64,000 nucleotides of DNA from assembly GCA_964390065.1 (NCBI GenBank), contig CAYMGX010000004.1:19937-83936 (forward strand), written 5' to 3'. Both the position numbers and the translations under genes were made by a program. Positions 1-8,835 of this stretch are shown piece by piece. The stretch comes from JAAZBG01 sp964390065 (lineage in GTDB: Bacteria; Fibrobacterota; Chitinivibrionia; Chitinivibrionales; Chitinispirillaceae). Numbering within the stretch: the first letter of the stretch is position 1; every line of letters begins with the position of its first letter. The notes beneath the pieces are model-generated. The model was not told the origin of the DNA. It did no database searches and worked only from the letters and a program-made list of their open reading frames with translations.

Positions 1-3000
1 AACAGATCCCGCGAAAACCGTCAGATAGAGTTTACCAGTTATATGGAAGCGGTGTTAAATTATCCGGAGGCTGACCAGGCACACATCGCTTTCAGCAATC
101 TTTTTATACAGACGGAAATTATTAAACCGTATCAGGCTGTAATCTGCCGCAGAAGGCCACGTTCTGAAAATGAATCGTATCCTTTTATTTTACATCTTAT
201 GGCTGTTCATGGCAATTCTACGACGCCGGCTTCATATGAAACTGACCGGAGTAATTTTATAGGGCGCTGCGGCACAACGGCTAATCCCGCTGCAATGCAT
301 GATAACGGCTTTCTTTCAGACAGTGAAGGCGCAGTGCTTGATCCTGTATTAAGTATCCGAGGTAGCGTGGAACTTGATTCACAGGAGTCGGCGGTGATTG
401 ATTATGTGACGGCGGTATGCAACAGTATGGAAGACGCATATAAACTTATGGAAAAATACAGGGATCGCAATCTTGCGGACAGAGTTTTTAATCTTTCCTG
501 GATACACGGGCAGGTTGCACTGCAGCAGATAAATGCGACAGAAGCGGATGCCCAGCTTTATGGGCGCCTTGCAGGCGCCATTGTTTATGCCAATCCCGCA
601 TGGCGTGCAGCTGCAAGTATACTTAAAAAGAACTTAAGGGGGCAGCCGGATTTATGGGGTTACAGTATTTCAGGAGACCTTCCGATAGTGCTGGTGCGCG
701 TGGAAGACCCGGAGAATCTGGAAATAATAGATCGTCTTGTGCAGGCGCATTCATATTGGAGAATGAAAGGTTTAAGGGTTGACCTTTTTATTTGGAATGA
801 AGATCATTCGGTTTACAGGGATGATATGAGCGAAAAGATAAACAGCCTGATATCCAAGAACGGCGCCGGAATGTCCGATCAGCCTGGAGGTATATTTTTA
901 AGGCGGGCCGATCAGATGTCTGAAGAGGATAAAGTACTTATACAGGCTGTAGCGCGTATTATTATCACGGACAGGGGCGGAACTCTGGCAGAACAGATAG
1001 AACGTATGTCGCATATGAGGCCGCAACGCCCGCAGTTAAGTGTCGTTAAAAGGTTTGGTATTGAGAAAGAAGATGAAGGTATTTCTGAGCGAAAAGACCT
1101 TGAATATTTTAACGGGCTGGGCGGGTTTACCCGTGACGGAAGGGAATATGTTATAAATACAGCGCCAGGTAAAAAAACACCGGCTCCCTGGGTGAACGTA
1201 TTGGCAAATAAAAATTTTGGCACAGTTATATCAGAAAGCGGAAGCGCTTATACATGGAGCGAGAATGCCCACGAGTTCCGTATGACTCCCTGGAAAAATG
1301 ACCCTGTTACCGATTACTGTGGCGAAGCAATGTATATCCGGGACGAAGAATCAGGCCGCTTCTGGTCGCCCACACCGCTTCCCGCGCCAGGAAAAACAGG
1401 TTATGTATCGCGGCATGGTTTTGGTTATAGCGTTTTCGAGCACAGGGAAAGCGGGATAGAATCGGAACTGACAGTTTTTGTTTCTCTGGAACATCCGGTA
1501 AAGTTTTCCGTCCTGAAAATTAAAAATTATTCGGGGCGTAAACGCAGCCTGTCAGTCACGTCGTATAATGAACTGGTAATGGGCACGCACAGGGATAAAT
1601 ACCATATGCATATCATTACAGAGGTTGATTCAAAAAGCGGTGCTATGCTTGCTTATAACCATTACAATAAGGAATTTCCCGATAGGGTTGTATTTCTTGA
1701 TACAAGTGAGACCGCCTGTTTTGTGACAGGCGACAGGAATGAATTTCTGGGAAGAAACGGGTCTATGGGTTCGCCGGCAACCATGTTTAAGGACAGACTG
1801 TCGGGTAAAACCGGCGCAGGTTATGACCCTTGTGTAAGCGCGCAGGTTAAATTTGAATTGAATGATAACGATGAAAAAGAAACGGTATTTCTATTCGGGT
1901 CAGGAAAAAACCCTGACGAGGTACGTGAAATACTTCAGCGTTATAACGGTTCGGTTTTGGTGCATAAAGAACTTGAAGATGTGTGGGAATACTGGAAAAG
2001 AAGTCTTGGCGTAATTTATGTTGAAACGCCGGATAATTCAGTTAATTTTCTTGTGAATGGCTGGCTGCAGTATCAGGTAATAAGCTGCCGTTTGTGGGGG
2101 CGCAGCGGCTATTATCAGTCCGGCGGTGCGTATGGTTTCAGGGATCAGCTGCAGGATGTCATGGCGCTTATGCATTCTCATCCGGAAATGATAAGGGAAC
2201 AACTGTTAACTTTTGCCGCTCATCAGTTTATAGAGGGCGATGTACTGCACTGGTGGCATCCACCTTCAGGAAGAGGAGTCAGAACCAGATGCTCTGATGA
2301 CTATTTATGGCTTCCTTTGGTTGCGTCTCTTTATGTTACGCAAATCGGGGATACAGGAGTGCTGCATGAGAAAGTGCGTTTTCTGGAAGGGCCGCAGATA
2401 AATCCGGGGGAAGAGTCATATTACGGAATGCCCGGGGTATCGGAAAAATGGGGAACTCTCTATGAACATTGTGCAGCGGCGGTCAGCAACGCTTTAAAGT
2501 ACGGCATTCATGGGCTTCCGCTTATTGGCAGCGGCGACTGGAATGACGGAATGAATCTGGTTGGGAAAGACGGAAAAGGCGAAAGTGTATGGCTGGCTTT
2601 CTTTCTGCATAAGGTGCTTGTGTCTATGTCGCAAATGGCGAAACAGCACGGTGATGAAATCTTTTCGGATGAATGTTTGAAAGAAGCTGAAAAACTTTCT
2701 AAGAATATAGACAAAAACGCGTGGGATGGAAACTGGTATCTGCGGGCTTATTTTGATAATGGAGAGCCGTTGGGTTCTTCGGCAAACACAGAGTGTCAAA
2801 TAGATTCTATTCCACAGTCATGGTCGGTCATTTCGGGAGCGGCAGATCCTGCAAGGGCAAAAGAAGCAATGGAAAGCGTGGATAAGTTGCTTGTTGACAG
2901 ACAGAGCATGCTGATAAGACTTTTTACCCCGCCTTTTGATAAAACTTCAAATAATCCCGGTTATATAAAAGGGTATGTACCGGGCGTAAGGGAAAATGGC

Positions 3001-3495
3001 GGACAGTACACACATGCGGCTGTGTGGTCTGTAATGGCATTTGCCACATTAAAAGACAGAAAACGGGCGTGGGAACTGCTTAATTTAATAAACCCCATCA
3101 ACCACAGTAATACAAAGGAAAGCTGTTCTGTATATAAAGTAGAGCCGTTTGTTATGGCCGCTGATGTGTACGGGGTTGAATCTAACACAGGTCGCGGCGG
3201 CTGGACATGGTACACAGGTTCTGCTTCATGGATGTATCAGCTGATTGTAAAAAATCTGCTGGGAATTCAGCTTAAAGTAGACCGGCTGTATTTTGAACCG
3301 TGCCTTCCAAAAGAGTGGCAGTCGTTTAAGGTTCATTATCGCTTCCGGGAAACTTTTTATCACATATCACTGCAAAGGTCAGCTTCGGAAGATAAGATAT
3401 TATCGGTAACTGTTGACGGTAATGCGCAGCAGGATTTATCCATCCCGCTTACCAACGACAGAATAGAACATACGGCGGAAGTGATAATCGGATAG
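1..3495 (+). CDS. Cyclic beta-1,2-glucan synthase-like protein, C-terminal part (GT84/GH94, NdvB-like), 5' truncated by window
   Basis: The reading frame is open from base 1 (N-R-S-R-E-N-R-Q before the first Met at 43), so about 1164 residues of a larger protein are visible. NdvB-type proteins are about 2800 residues, so more than half lies to the left. The visible part contains a GH94-type beta-sandwich region beginning near GGFTRDGREYVI and an alpha/alpha-barrel catalytic region with GSGDWNDGMN (about residue 845 of the visible part), the motif that carries the general-acid Asp in GH94 phosphorylases. In this family the C-terminal module trims and controls glucan chain length during cyclic beta-1,2-glucan synthesis at the inner membrane. 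The family assignment is firm from the sequence. The product could be a linear or cyclic glucan, since the N-terminal GT84 domain is not visible. Confidence 0.85.
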   Translation, partial: NRSRENRQIEFTSYMEAVLNYPEADQAHIAFSNLFIQTEIIKPYQAVICRRRPRSENESYPFILHLMAVHGNSTTPASYETDRSNFIGRCGTTANPAAMHDNGFLSDSEGAVLDPVLSIRGSVELDSQESAVIDYVTAVCNSMEDAYKLMEKYRDRNLADRVFNLSWIHGQVALQQINATEADAQLYGRLAGAIVYANPAWRAAASILKKNLRGQPDLWGYSISGDLPIVLVRVEDPENLEIIDRLVQAHSYWRMKGLRVDLFIWNEDHSVYRDDMSEKINSLISKNGAGMSDQPGGIFLRRADQMSEEDKVLIQAVARIIITDRGGTLAEQIERMSHMRPQRPQLSVVKRFGIEKEDEGISERKDLEYFNGLGGFTRDGREYVINTAPGKKTPAPWVNVLANKNFGTVISESGSAYTWSENAHEFRMTPWKNDPVTDYCGEAMYIRDEESGRFWSPTPLPAPGKTGYVSRHGFGYSVFEHRESGIESELTVFVSLEHPVKFSVLKIKNYSGRKRSLSVTSYNELVMGTHRDKYHMHIITEVDSKSGAMLAYNHYNKEFPDRVVFLDTSETACFVTGDRNEFLGRNGSMGSPATMFKDRLSGKTGAGYDPCVSAQVKFELNDNDEKETVFLFGSGKNPDEVREILQRYNGSVLVHKELEDVWEYWKRSLGVIYVETPDNSVNFLVNGWLQYQVISCRLWGRSGYYQSGGAYGFRDQLQDVMALMHSHPEMIREQLLTFAAHQFIEGDVLHWWHPPSGRGVRTRCSDDYLWLPLVASLYVTQIGDTGVLHEKVRFLEGPQINPGEESYYGMPGVSEKWGTLYEHCAAAVSNALKYGIHGLPLIGSGDWNDGMNLVGKDGKGESVWLAFFLHKVLVSMSQMAKQHGDEIFSDECLKEAEKLSKNIDKNAWDGNWYLRAYFDNGEPLGSSANTECQIDSIPQSWSVISGAADPARAKEAMESVDKLLVDRQSMLIRLFTPPFDKTSNNPGYIKGYVPGVRENGGQYTHAAVWSVMAFATLKDRKRAWELLNLINPINHSNTKESCSVYKVEPFVMAADVYGVESNTGRGGWTWYTGSASWMYQLIVKNLLGIQLKVDRLYFEPCLPKEWQSFKVHYRFRETFYHISLQRSASEDKILSVTVDGNAQQDLSIPLTNDRIEHTAEVIIG

Positions 3496-3721
3496 TAAAG
3501 ACACGAGTCCATCCTTAAAACTTGGCAAAGAGTGATAATATTGACAGAAGCGATCAGCAGCAAAGAGAATGCGCTTGACAAAGATTTTAACGAGCTTCAA
3601 ACTGATGGTGGCTATGATAATAGTGAAACGATACTAAAATGATCGAACATTCTGTCAACCATATTCAGACGGGGTAGAAAAATAATTTTACCTGTCGGTT
3701 AAAGGGATGACAACTTGTGCT

Positions 3722-4282
3722 TTATTTGAGTACTTTCACACCGATAGCCACCACGTCATGCAGGCCGTCGGGTTCTGCGAAGGTTCGAACATTGACAAAA
3801 CCTATGTCATTAAGCACTTTATCAAGCAATTGGGCGGGATAGGGCCGCACGTGGCTGATGTCGAGCCAGAAGCCTTCGTGACGAACATAAGGAACATCCC
3901 AGTTGGGAGTTTTGAGCAGCAGTACCCCCCCTGGATTGAGAAGTGCAAAGCAGGTTTTAAGAAAATCGAGCGCAGCATCGCCGCAAAGGTGTTCGATGAT
4001 ATGTCCTGCGTACATTCCATCGAAGGTACCACTGATACCACCCGCAATAGTACGTACATCCATGCACCGGGCATCAAAGCCCTTTGACTGAACACGTTGC
4101 ACCATCTCCGGGTCAACGTCTATACCAAAGAACTGTCGTTTCGGGTTTTGTTCCCTGAGCAGTTCAAGAAAATAACCCGGCCCACACCCGATATCGAAAA
4201 CGCTACTGCAATGCGTAAACAGGGTAATATAGCGGCGCATCAGTTCGCGGCTTGCCGCATTATTTTCGGCGGTATGATACAC
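3722..4282 (-). CDS. Class I SAM-dependent methyltransferase, small
   Basis: This 186-residue protein has the SAM-binding motif I VFDIGCGPGYF, the acidic strand-2 end FFGIDVDPEM and the post-motif YAGHIIEHL, with HIIEHL typical of Methyltransf_23/11 proteins acting on sugars or lipids. I chose a GTG start at 4282 because an AGGG stretch lies about nine bases upstream and the protein then begins VYHTAENN, a normal distance before motif I. The frame is open further upstream to 4594, but that stretch reads as nonsense in an overlapping glycosyltransferase. The start overlaps the stop of the upstream glycosyltransferase remnant, suggesting translational coupling. Base composition is richer in GC than in neighbouring genes. 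The substrate is unknown. Confidence 0.65.
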   Translation of the reverse strand: MYHTAENNAASRELMRRYITLFTHCSSVFDIGCGPGYFLELLREQNPKRQFFGIDVDPEMVQRVQSKGFDARCMDVRTIAGGISGTFDGMYAGHIIEHLCGDAALDFLKTCFALLNPGGVLLLKTPNWDVPYVRHEGFWLDISHVRPYPAQLLDKVLNDIGFVNVRTFAEPDGLHDVVAIGVKVLK

Positions 4283-4598
4283 GTGAATAGTCCCTGAATG
4301 CGCGGTTGAACGCATCAATGGTGCCCACCGGATTTTTCCGGATAAGGTCGCTTCCCACATCTGCACAGGTGACAAAACAGAATGCGTTTTCCGGAAGGCC
4401 AAACCGCGCACGGTCTGATTTGATGGAATCGTCAACAAAAACGGTTTGCGGATAATAGAGTACACGGTTCCCGCTGCAGCAGGAGAAGGCATGTTCGATA
4501 AACCTGCTTGAGGCAAGCACTGCGTGGCACTGGTCAAGCAGCGGTACCCACGACACCGGAATGCGGGGCAACTCCCAATATGGAACGCACACATTCAT
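4260..4598 (-). pseudogene. Glycosyltransferase fragment (central segment only)
   Basis: This 112-residue frame reads VPYWELPRIPVSWVPLLD, then LASSRFIEHAF, then NAFCFVTCADVGSD and NPVGTIDAFNRAF. That series is recognisable as the middle of a GT-B/GT4-type glycosyltransferase that normally spans about 350-400 residues. The N-terminal Rossmann half is missing, and the protein stops just after the second domain begins. A GAAGGG stretch sits just ahead of the ATG at 4598, so the remnant may still be translated. It runs into the methyltransferase with a 23-base overlap. The likely origin is an internally deleted glycosyltransferase-methyltransferase pair. A sequencing frameshift could explain only the C-terminal loss, not the missing N-terminus. 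Confidence 0.55.
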
Positions 4599-4836
4599 TT
4601 TTCCCTTCGTTATTTAAGCGTAACGAATCCGGCGCAAAGCTGCCGATTTTATACCGTTTTTACATTTTTGCGAGAAAAACATAAATTTTAATTATATACT
4701 TTTCACATATAGATGATTAATGCAGGGGAAAATGGTGAAAAACGATTGTCTGTAAAGAGAACTTTTTAGCCCATGCACCCTCGCTTTAAAAATCAATATC
4801 TATCAGCCAGTAAATCTAAACATCAGGGGTGCACAT

Positions 4837-7155
4837 TTGAGACGAAAACGGGTTGGCATGCAGATTGCCACACTTGAATATGGATACGGTGTCGAGATTT
4901 GGCCCGGAGCAGTACAACGCGCCGAAGAATTGGATATTGATCTTCTTCTGTTTCCGGGACGAAATTTAGATTCACCTCACGGATTTGATTATCAATACAA
5001 CTCCATTCTCAATCTCATGACACAAAAAAATCTCGACGGGATAATTCTTATCACGACTTTAATCAGCAGTTTTGTCAATGAAGAAGCCTTAAACAAATTC
5101 GTGCATAGTTTTGGCAACATTCCTCTGATCAGTATAGGCTTGCAAATTCCTGACAAACCGAGTTTACTTGTCGAGAACCGGCCTGGCATGTATAGAATAG
5201 TTGAGCATTTGATTTCGGTACACAAAGCCAAACACATAGCCTTCATTCGAGGTCCGAAAACAAACTGGGAAGCTAATGAGCGTTTTGAAGCATACAAACA
5301 GACGCTTGAGAAATTTAATATTCCTTTCGATGAGCGTCTGGTGACCCAGGGAGATTTTACAAAGAACTCTGTTGACAGTGCATTAAGCTCTTTGCTTGAA
5401 GCTAATCCAGAATTACCTGATGCATTTGTTTTTGCCAATGATGAAATGGCAATTGAAGGCCTCAGATGGCTACAAGATAAAGAAATAAAAATCCCGGGAA
5501 TGGCTGCGATTGCCGGATTTGATGATATTGTTGAAGCCGCCAGCCAGACTCCTCTCCTTTCGACAATCCGCCAGCCTTTTATGAAAATGGGCCGTCAGGC
5601 CATGCAAATGATTGCGGATTTACTCACAGGAAAACCTGTTCCTCTGGTAGTCAACCTGCCCACAGAGGCTGTGATTCGTACATCGTGCGGTTGCCTGATC
5701 CCTTGTGTTGCCGCTATGCAGAATATCGATAACAAATCAAGCTTGAAGTCTCCGGAGCATATCGAAGATGTTTATCCATGGGTACTGTCAAAACTGAAGC
5801 GTGCTGAATTATCAGACGACCAAAACCATCTCTACCGAAACGACAATATAAGACGCCTACTATTTGCTTTATACACGGATAGTAAATCCAATATCACAGA
5901 ATCGCAGTATCGAGATATCGATAACCGATTTTTAAGATTTTTTAGTGAAATATTGGATGAAGAGATCCAAATTGGTCTATCGCCCCGTGATTGGCAGATC
6001 TATCTGCCTGCCATTGGTGACGGCCTCATCAAATTGCAGCAAGGCGATATCGATACTTTACGAATTAGTCATTTGCTGCAAATGTGCTTAGTCGTTTCCA
6101 GTGAAATGACAGCAATTGTCCTTAATGGAGAGAATGATAAAAAGAATAAGACAAGTATAATGCTTCGTGAAGTTCAATATAAACTTTCTTCCATAGTTTA
6201 TATCGAAGATTTTATCGAAGTTTTAAATTCAAATTTACCGGCTCTTGGCATCAAAACTTTTTATCTGTCAGTGTATGAACAAGAGTGGAATCACGGGAGA
6301 GATGCGCTCTGGGAAACTCCCAGTAAAATGCGTTTCATATCCGGAATGCACGATGGAAAACCTTTAACGGAATTTTCATCGATACAAAAGGAATTCCATT
6401 CCGGACTGTTAATCCCGGAGTTTGTTCAAGATGATACAAAGCGACGATCTCTCGTTGTATACCCCTTGTTTTTCAGGGAGACCCATTATGGCATTATCAT
6501 CTATGAATTAACACAGGAAAATGGATTTGTCTACGAAACATTGTCCACACAAATATCGGGGATTTTAAAAGCGGTTATGCTATTCCATGCCAAGGAACAT
6601 GCCGAGGTGGATTTACGCAAGGCACTTATCAAGCTTGAAAAATTTAACGAACAATTAAGCCATTTATCCCTGACCGACGAGTTGACAGGCTTGCATAACC
6701 GTAGGGGATTTTTAAAATTATCATCCCAACAACTTCAGCTGGCCAGGCAAATGAACAAAACCGCAATGATCATTTACGGCGATATGGATAATTTAAAATC
6801 AATTAACGACGCATACGGACACGATGAAGGGGATTGGGCGATTATACAAACTGCCAAAATCCTCCAGAAAGCATTTCGTGATATGGACATTATCTCACGG
6901 TTCGGTGGTGATGAGTTCACCGTTTTCGCTAATAATGCATCCCTTGATCTGGTTCCTGTTTTCAAGTCACGTATCGCCAAACTTATAGACAGTACCAATG
7001 CAGCTTCGAATAAGCCCTATGCACTTTCGATCAGCCTCGGATTCGTGCAGTGTTTTCCACAGACTCTAACCACTATAGAAGATTACCTGAAAGAAGCCGA
7101 CCAGAAATTATATGAGCAGAAACAAACGAAACATACGTCGAAAGATCCTCATTGA
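4837..7155 (+). CDS. LacI-type ligand-binding sensor fused to GGDEF diguanylate cyclase
   Basis: The protein has 772 residues. Residues 1 to about 290 form a LacI/GalR-type periplasmic-binding-protein fold (AFVFANDEMAIEGLRW, AIAGFDDIVEAA, LSTIRQPFMKMG) but without the N-terminal helix-turn-helix that true LacI repressors carry. Residues about 300-590 are an uncharacterised helical/GAF-like linker. Residues about 605-770 form a GGDEF domain with the intact RFGGDEF active site near residue 688 and an RDMD inhibitory I-site exactly five residues before it. This predicts an active, feedback-inhibited diguanylate cyclase making c-di-GMP. No signal peptide or membrane segment is seen, so it should sense a cytoplasmic ligand, perhaps a sugar. 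The start is TTG at 4837 behind an AGGGGTG site; an ATG at 4858 is the alternative. Confidence 0.88.
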   Translation: MRRKRVGMQIATLEYGYGVEIWPGAVQRAEELDIDLLLFPGRNLDSPHGFDYQYNSILNLMTQKNLDGIILITTLISSFVNEEALNKFVHSFGNIPLISIGLQIPDKPSLLVENRPGMYRIVEHLISVHKAKHIAFIRGPKTNWEANERFEAYKQTLEKFNIPFDERLVTQGDFTKNSVDSALSSLLEANPELPDAFVFANDEMAIEGLRWLQDKEIKIPGMAAIAGFDDIVEAASQTPLLSTIRQPFMKMGRQAMQMIADLLTGKPVPLVVNLPTEAVIRTSCGCLIPCVAAMQNIDNKSSLKSPEHIEDVYPWVLSKLKRAELSDDQNHLYRNDNIRRLLFALYTDSKSNITESQYRDIDNRFLRFFSEILDEEIQIGLSPRDWQIYLPAIGDGLIKLQQGDIDTLRISHLLQMCLVVSSEMTAIVLNGENDKKNKTSIMLREVQYKLSSIVYIEDFIEVLNSNLPALGIKTFYLSVYEQEWNHGRDALWETPSKMRFISGMHDGKPLTEFSSIQKEFHSGLLIPEFVQDDTKRRSLVVYPLFFRETHYGIIIYELTQENGFVYETLSTQISGILKAVMLFHAKEHAEVDLRKALIKLEKFNEQLSHLSLTDELTGLHNRRGFLKLSSQQLQLARQMNKTAMIIYGDMDNLKSINDAYGHDEGDWAIIQTAKILQKAFRDMDIISRFGGDEFTVFANNASLDLVPVFKSRIAKLIDSTNAASNKPYALSISLGFVQCFPQTLTTIEDYLKEADQKLYEQKQTKHTSKDPH

Positions 7156-7665
7156 ATATACACTGCAGGGCCCAAAGGGCAGAAAACGGTTTGTCTCTAT
7201 CTGACCCGATCTTTGGTAAAACAAGATTACATTGCTTCTCTGACTCAGGATGTTAAAATTTTGTTTATTTGCATCAAGCCAACCATTTTAACCTGATTGG
7301 CGCAGTTGGCGTGGATGTATAACGGTAAGATATTGAGATGATAAGCTTTGAAAACCTCGCAGGCTTTACCGATGGGTGATAAGGTCAGGAGGTTTGAAAT
7401 GCTTAGCGCTCAATAGATTACGGTTCTGCGCCGCGATCAACTGCGCCAATCAGGTTATTAGGAAGAAATCAATAAAAAAGAATAAAGATCAACGTTAAGA
7501 AACTGTTTTTAGTTTTTTCAAACCGGGCATATCCCGATTAATTATCAGGTATTCCAAATACCTGAATACCATGATCCAATTTACCGTTGGTTTTATAATT
7601 ATTTATTGTAAAGAGATAGTAATTCGATGTAACAGTATTATCGTTACTCATCGGAAACTGAAGCA
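7156..7665. other. Non-coding interval between the GGDEF gene and miaA
   Basis: I see no convincing gene in these 510 bases. The interval holds a 169-bp imperfect palindrome (7289-7457, listed separately) and a short perfect inverted repeat, TCAGGTATT / AATACCTGA, at 7545-7565 with a three-base loop. Neither is followed by a clear T-tract, so no standard terminator can be claimed for either converging gene. Confidence 0.6.
7289..7457. repeat. 169-bp palindromic MITE-like element
   Basis: The outer 20 bases, TAACCTGATTGGCGCAGTTG at 7289-7308, are repeated as an exact reverse complement at 7438-7457. The inside also folds back on itself imperfectly: AACGGTAAGATATTGAG faces the complement of CAATAGATTACGGTT, and AAACCTC faces GAGGTTT. 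So almost the whole element is one long hairpin. Both ends carry a TA dinucleotide, as expected for a non-autonomous IS630/Tc1-type MITE. It has no coding capacity. A structured RNA is the other possibility. Confidence 0.6.
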
Positions 7666-8604
7666 TTATGAGATACGTTCTGATAGTGGCAAGACATGTT
7701 CACTACGCAAAATATCCATGGCCACATCATACCGGGCATTTTCAACCCGATGCACCGTACACCCCCTACGCTCCATCCCGCGAAACCACGTTTCCTGTCT
7801 TTTTGACAACTGGTGAATTGCTACCTTTAGCTTATCAACCATCTCATTATATGATACCTTTTTATCAAGATACTGTGCGATAAATTTATACTCCATTCCA
7901 AACAGCGAAAAACGTTCACGCGATATTTCGCTGTCGAGTATTCGCTGAACTTCATCAATCATACCTGCGTTTAATCGGTCTGCGAGTCGTTTGTCAATCC
8001 GTTCCCAGAGCTCTTTACGGTCCCACATTGTACAGAGCATTACGTAGTTAATTTGTGGCCTGATCGTTGAAACAGTGTTCGCTTTATTACGATAGTGAGC
8101 AATCTCAAGCGCACGGATAATACGTTTTTTACTGCACAGGTCTGTTTTTTTGTAAAGATCAGGAGCACGCTGTTCCAGTTCAAGTGTCAACGCATCTTTA
8201 TCCCTTTCCATACACCGGATTCTGAACTCTGCATCTTCAGGAATTGACGGTAAATCATATCCTTTTAACACAGCCTCAATGTAAAGACCTGTTCCTCCGG
8301 TGAGAATGCCATATACATCACGTTTAATTGCAGAATCATATACAGCATGAAAATCATTAATATAGTTATGCAGGGTATAAACATTTCCCGGATCGCAGAT
8401 ATCAATCAAGTGATAAGGAATTGCAAACGAATCGCCATAATATTCGTTCAGATCCTTACCAGTGCCGATATCCATTCCACGATATACCTGCCGTGAATCA
8501 GCCGAAATAATTTCGCCACCTATGCTTTTTGCAACAGATACTGCAAGAGTGGTCTTCCCTGATGCCGTTGGTCCGCATACTACTACTAACTTTTTATTAT
8601 ACAT
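7666..8604 (-). CDS. miaA: tRNA dimethylallyltransferase MiaA
   Basis: This 312-residue protein transfers a dimethylallyl group to A37 of tRNAs reading UNN codons. The N-terminal P-loop GPTASGKTT (about residues 11-19), SADSRQVYRGMDIGTGK with the conserved DSRQVY substrate motif, and GGTGLYIEA are all present, and the length is normal for the family. It stands alone on the minus strand, divergent from the unknown gene at 8836, with an AT-rich 231-bp region between them that should hold both promoters. Confidence 0.95.
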   Translation of the reverse strand: MYNKKLVVVCGPTASGKTTLAVSVAKSIGGEIISADSRQVYRGMDIGTGKDLNEYYGDSFAIPYHLIDICDPGNVYTLHNYINDFHAVYDSAIKRDVYGILTGGTGLYIEAVLKGYDLPSIPEDAEFRIRCMERDKDALTLELEQRAPDLYKKTDLCSKKRIIRALEIAHYRNKANTVSTIRPQINYVMLCTMWDRKELWERIDKRLADRLNAGMIDEVQRILDSEISRERFSLFGMEYKFIAQYLDKKVSYNEMVDKLKVAIHQLSKRQETWFRGMERRGCTVHRVENARYDVAMDILRSEHVLPLSERIS

Positions 8605-8835
8605 ACAATTGCAACTAAACTTTCTTCACGTTTCGGTTAATTTTACCTGTTATATTTTCATCACATTACTACTTTATCTTGCCCTTGAATTACCATAACC
8701 ATATAATTTAACCGTAACTGTATCATTTTTTTTACGTCATCATTTATCGGCGGTAATCATGTAATAAAATACAATTTTACCACTTGCTGTTGTGATGAAT
8801 GGTTTCGCAGAGTCAATAACCAGGATAGTCATCGT

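Noticed and set aside
3499..3642. Short open frame ending ...NSETILK after the glucan synthase gene
   Set aside because: Only 47 codons, no good ribosome-binding site, no recognisable family; left unannotated.
3707..4297. Plus-strand frames opposite the methyltransferase
   Set aside because: They mirror the minus-strand coding sequence, which carries clear SAM-binding motifs.
7545..7565. Terminator for miaA or the GGDEF gene
   Set aside because: The inverted repeat is perfect but short and not followed by a T-tract on either strand.
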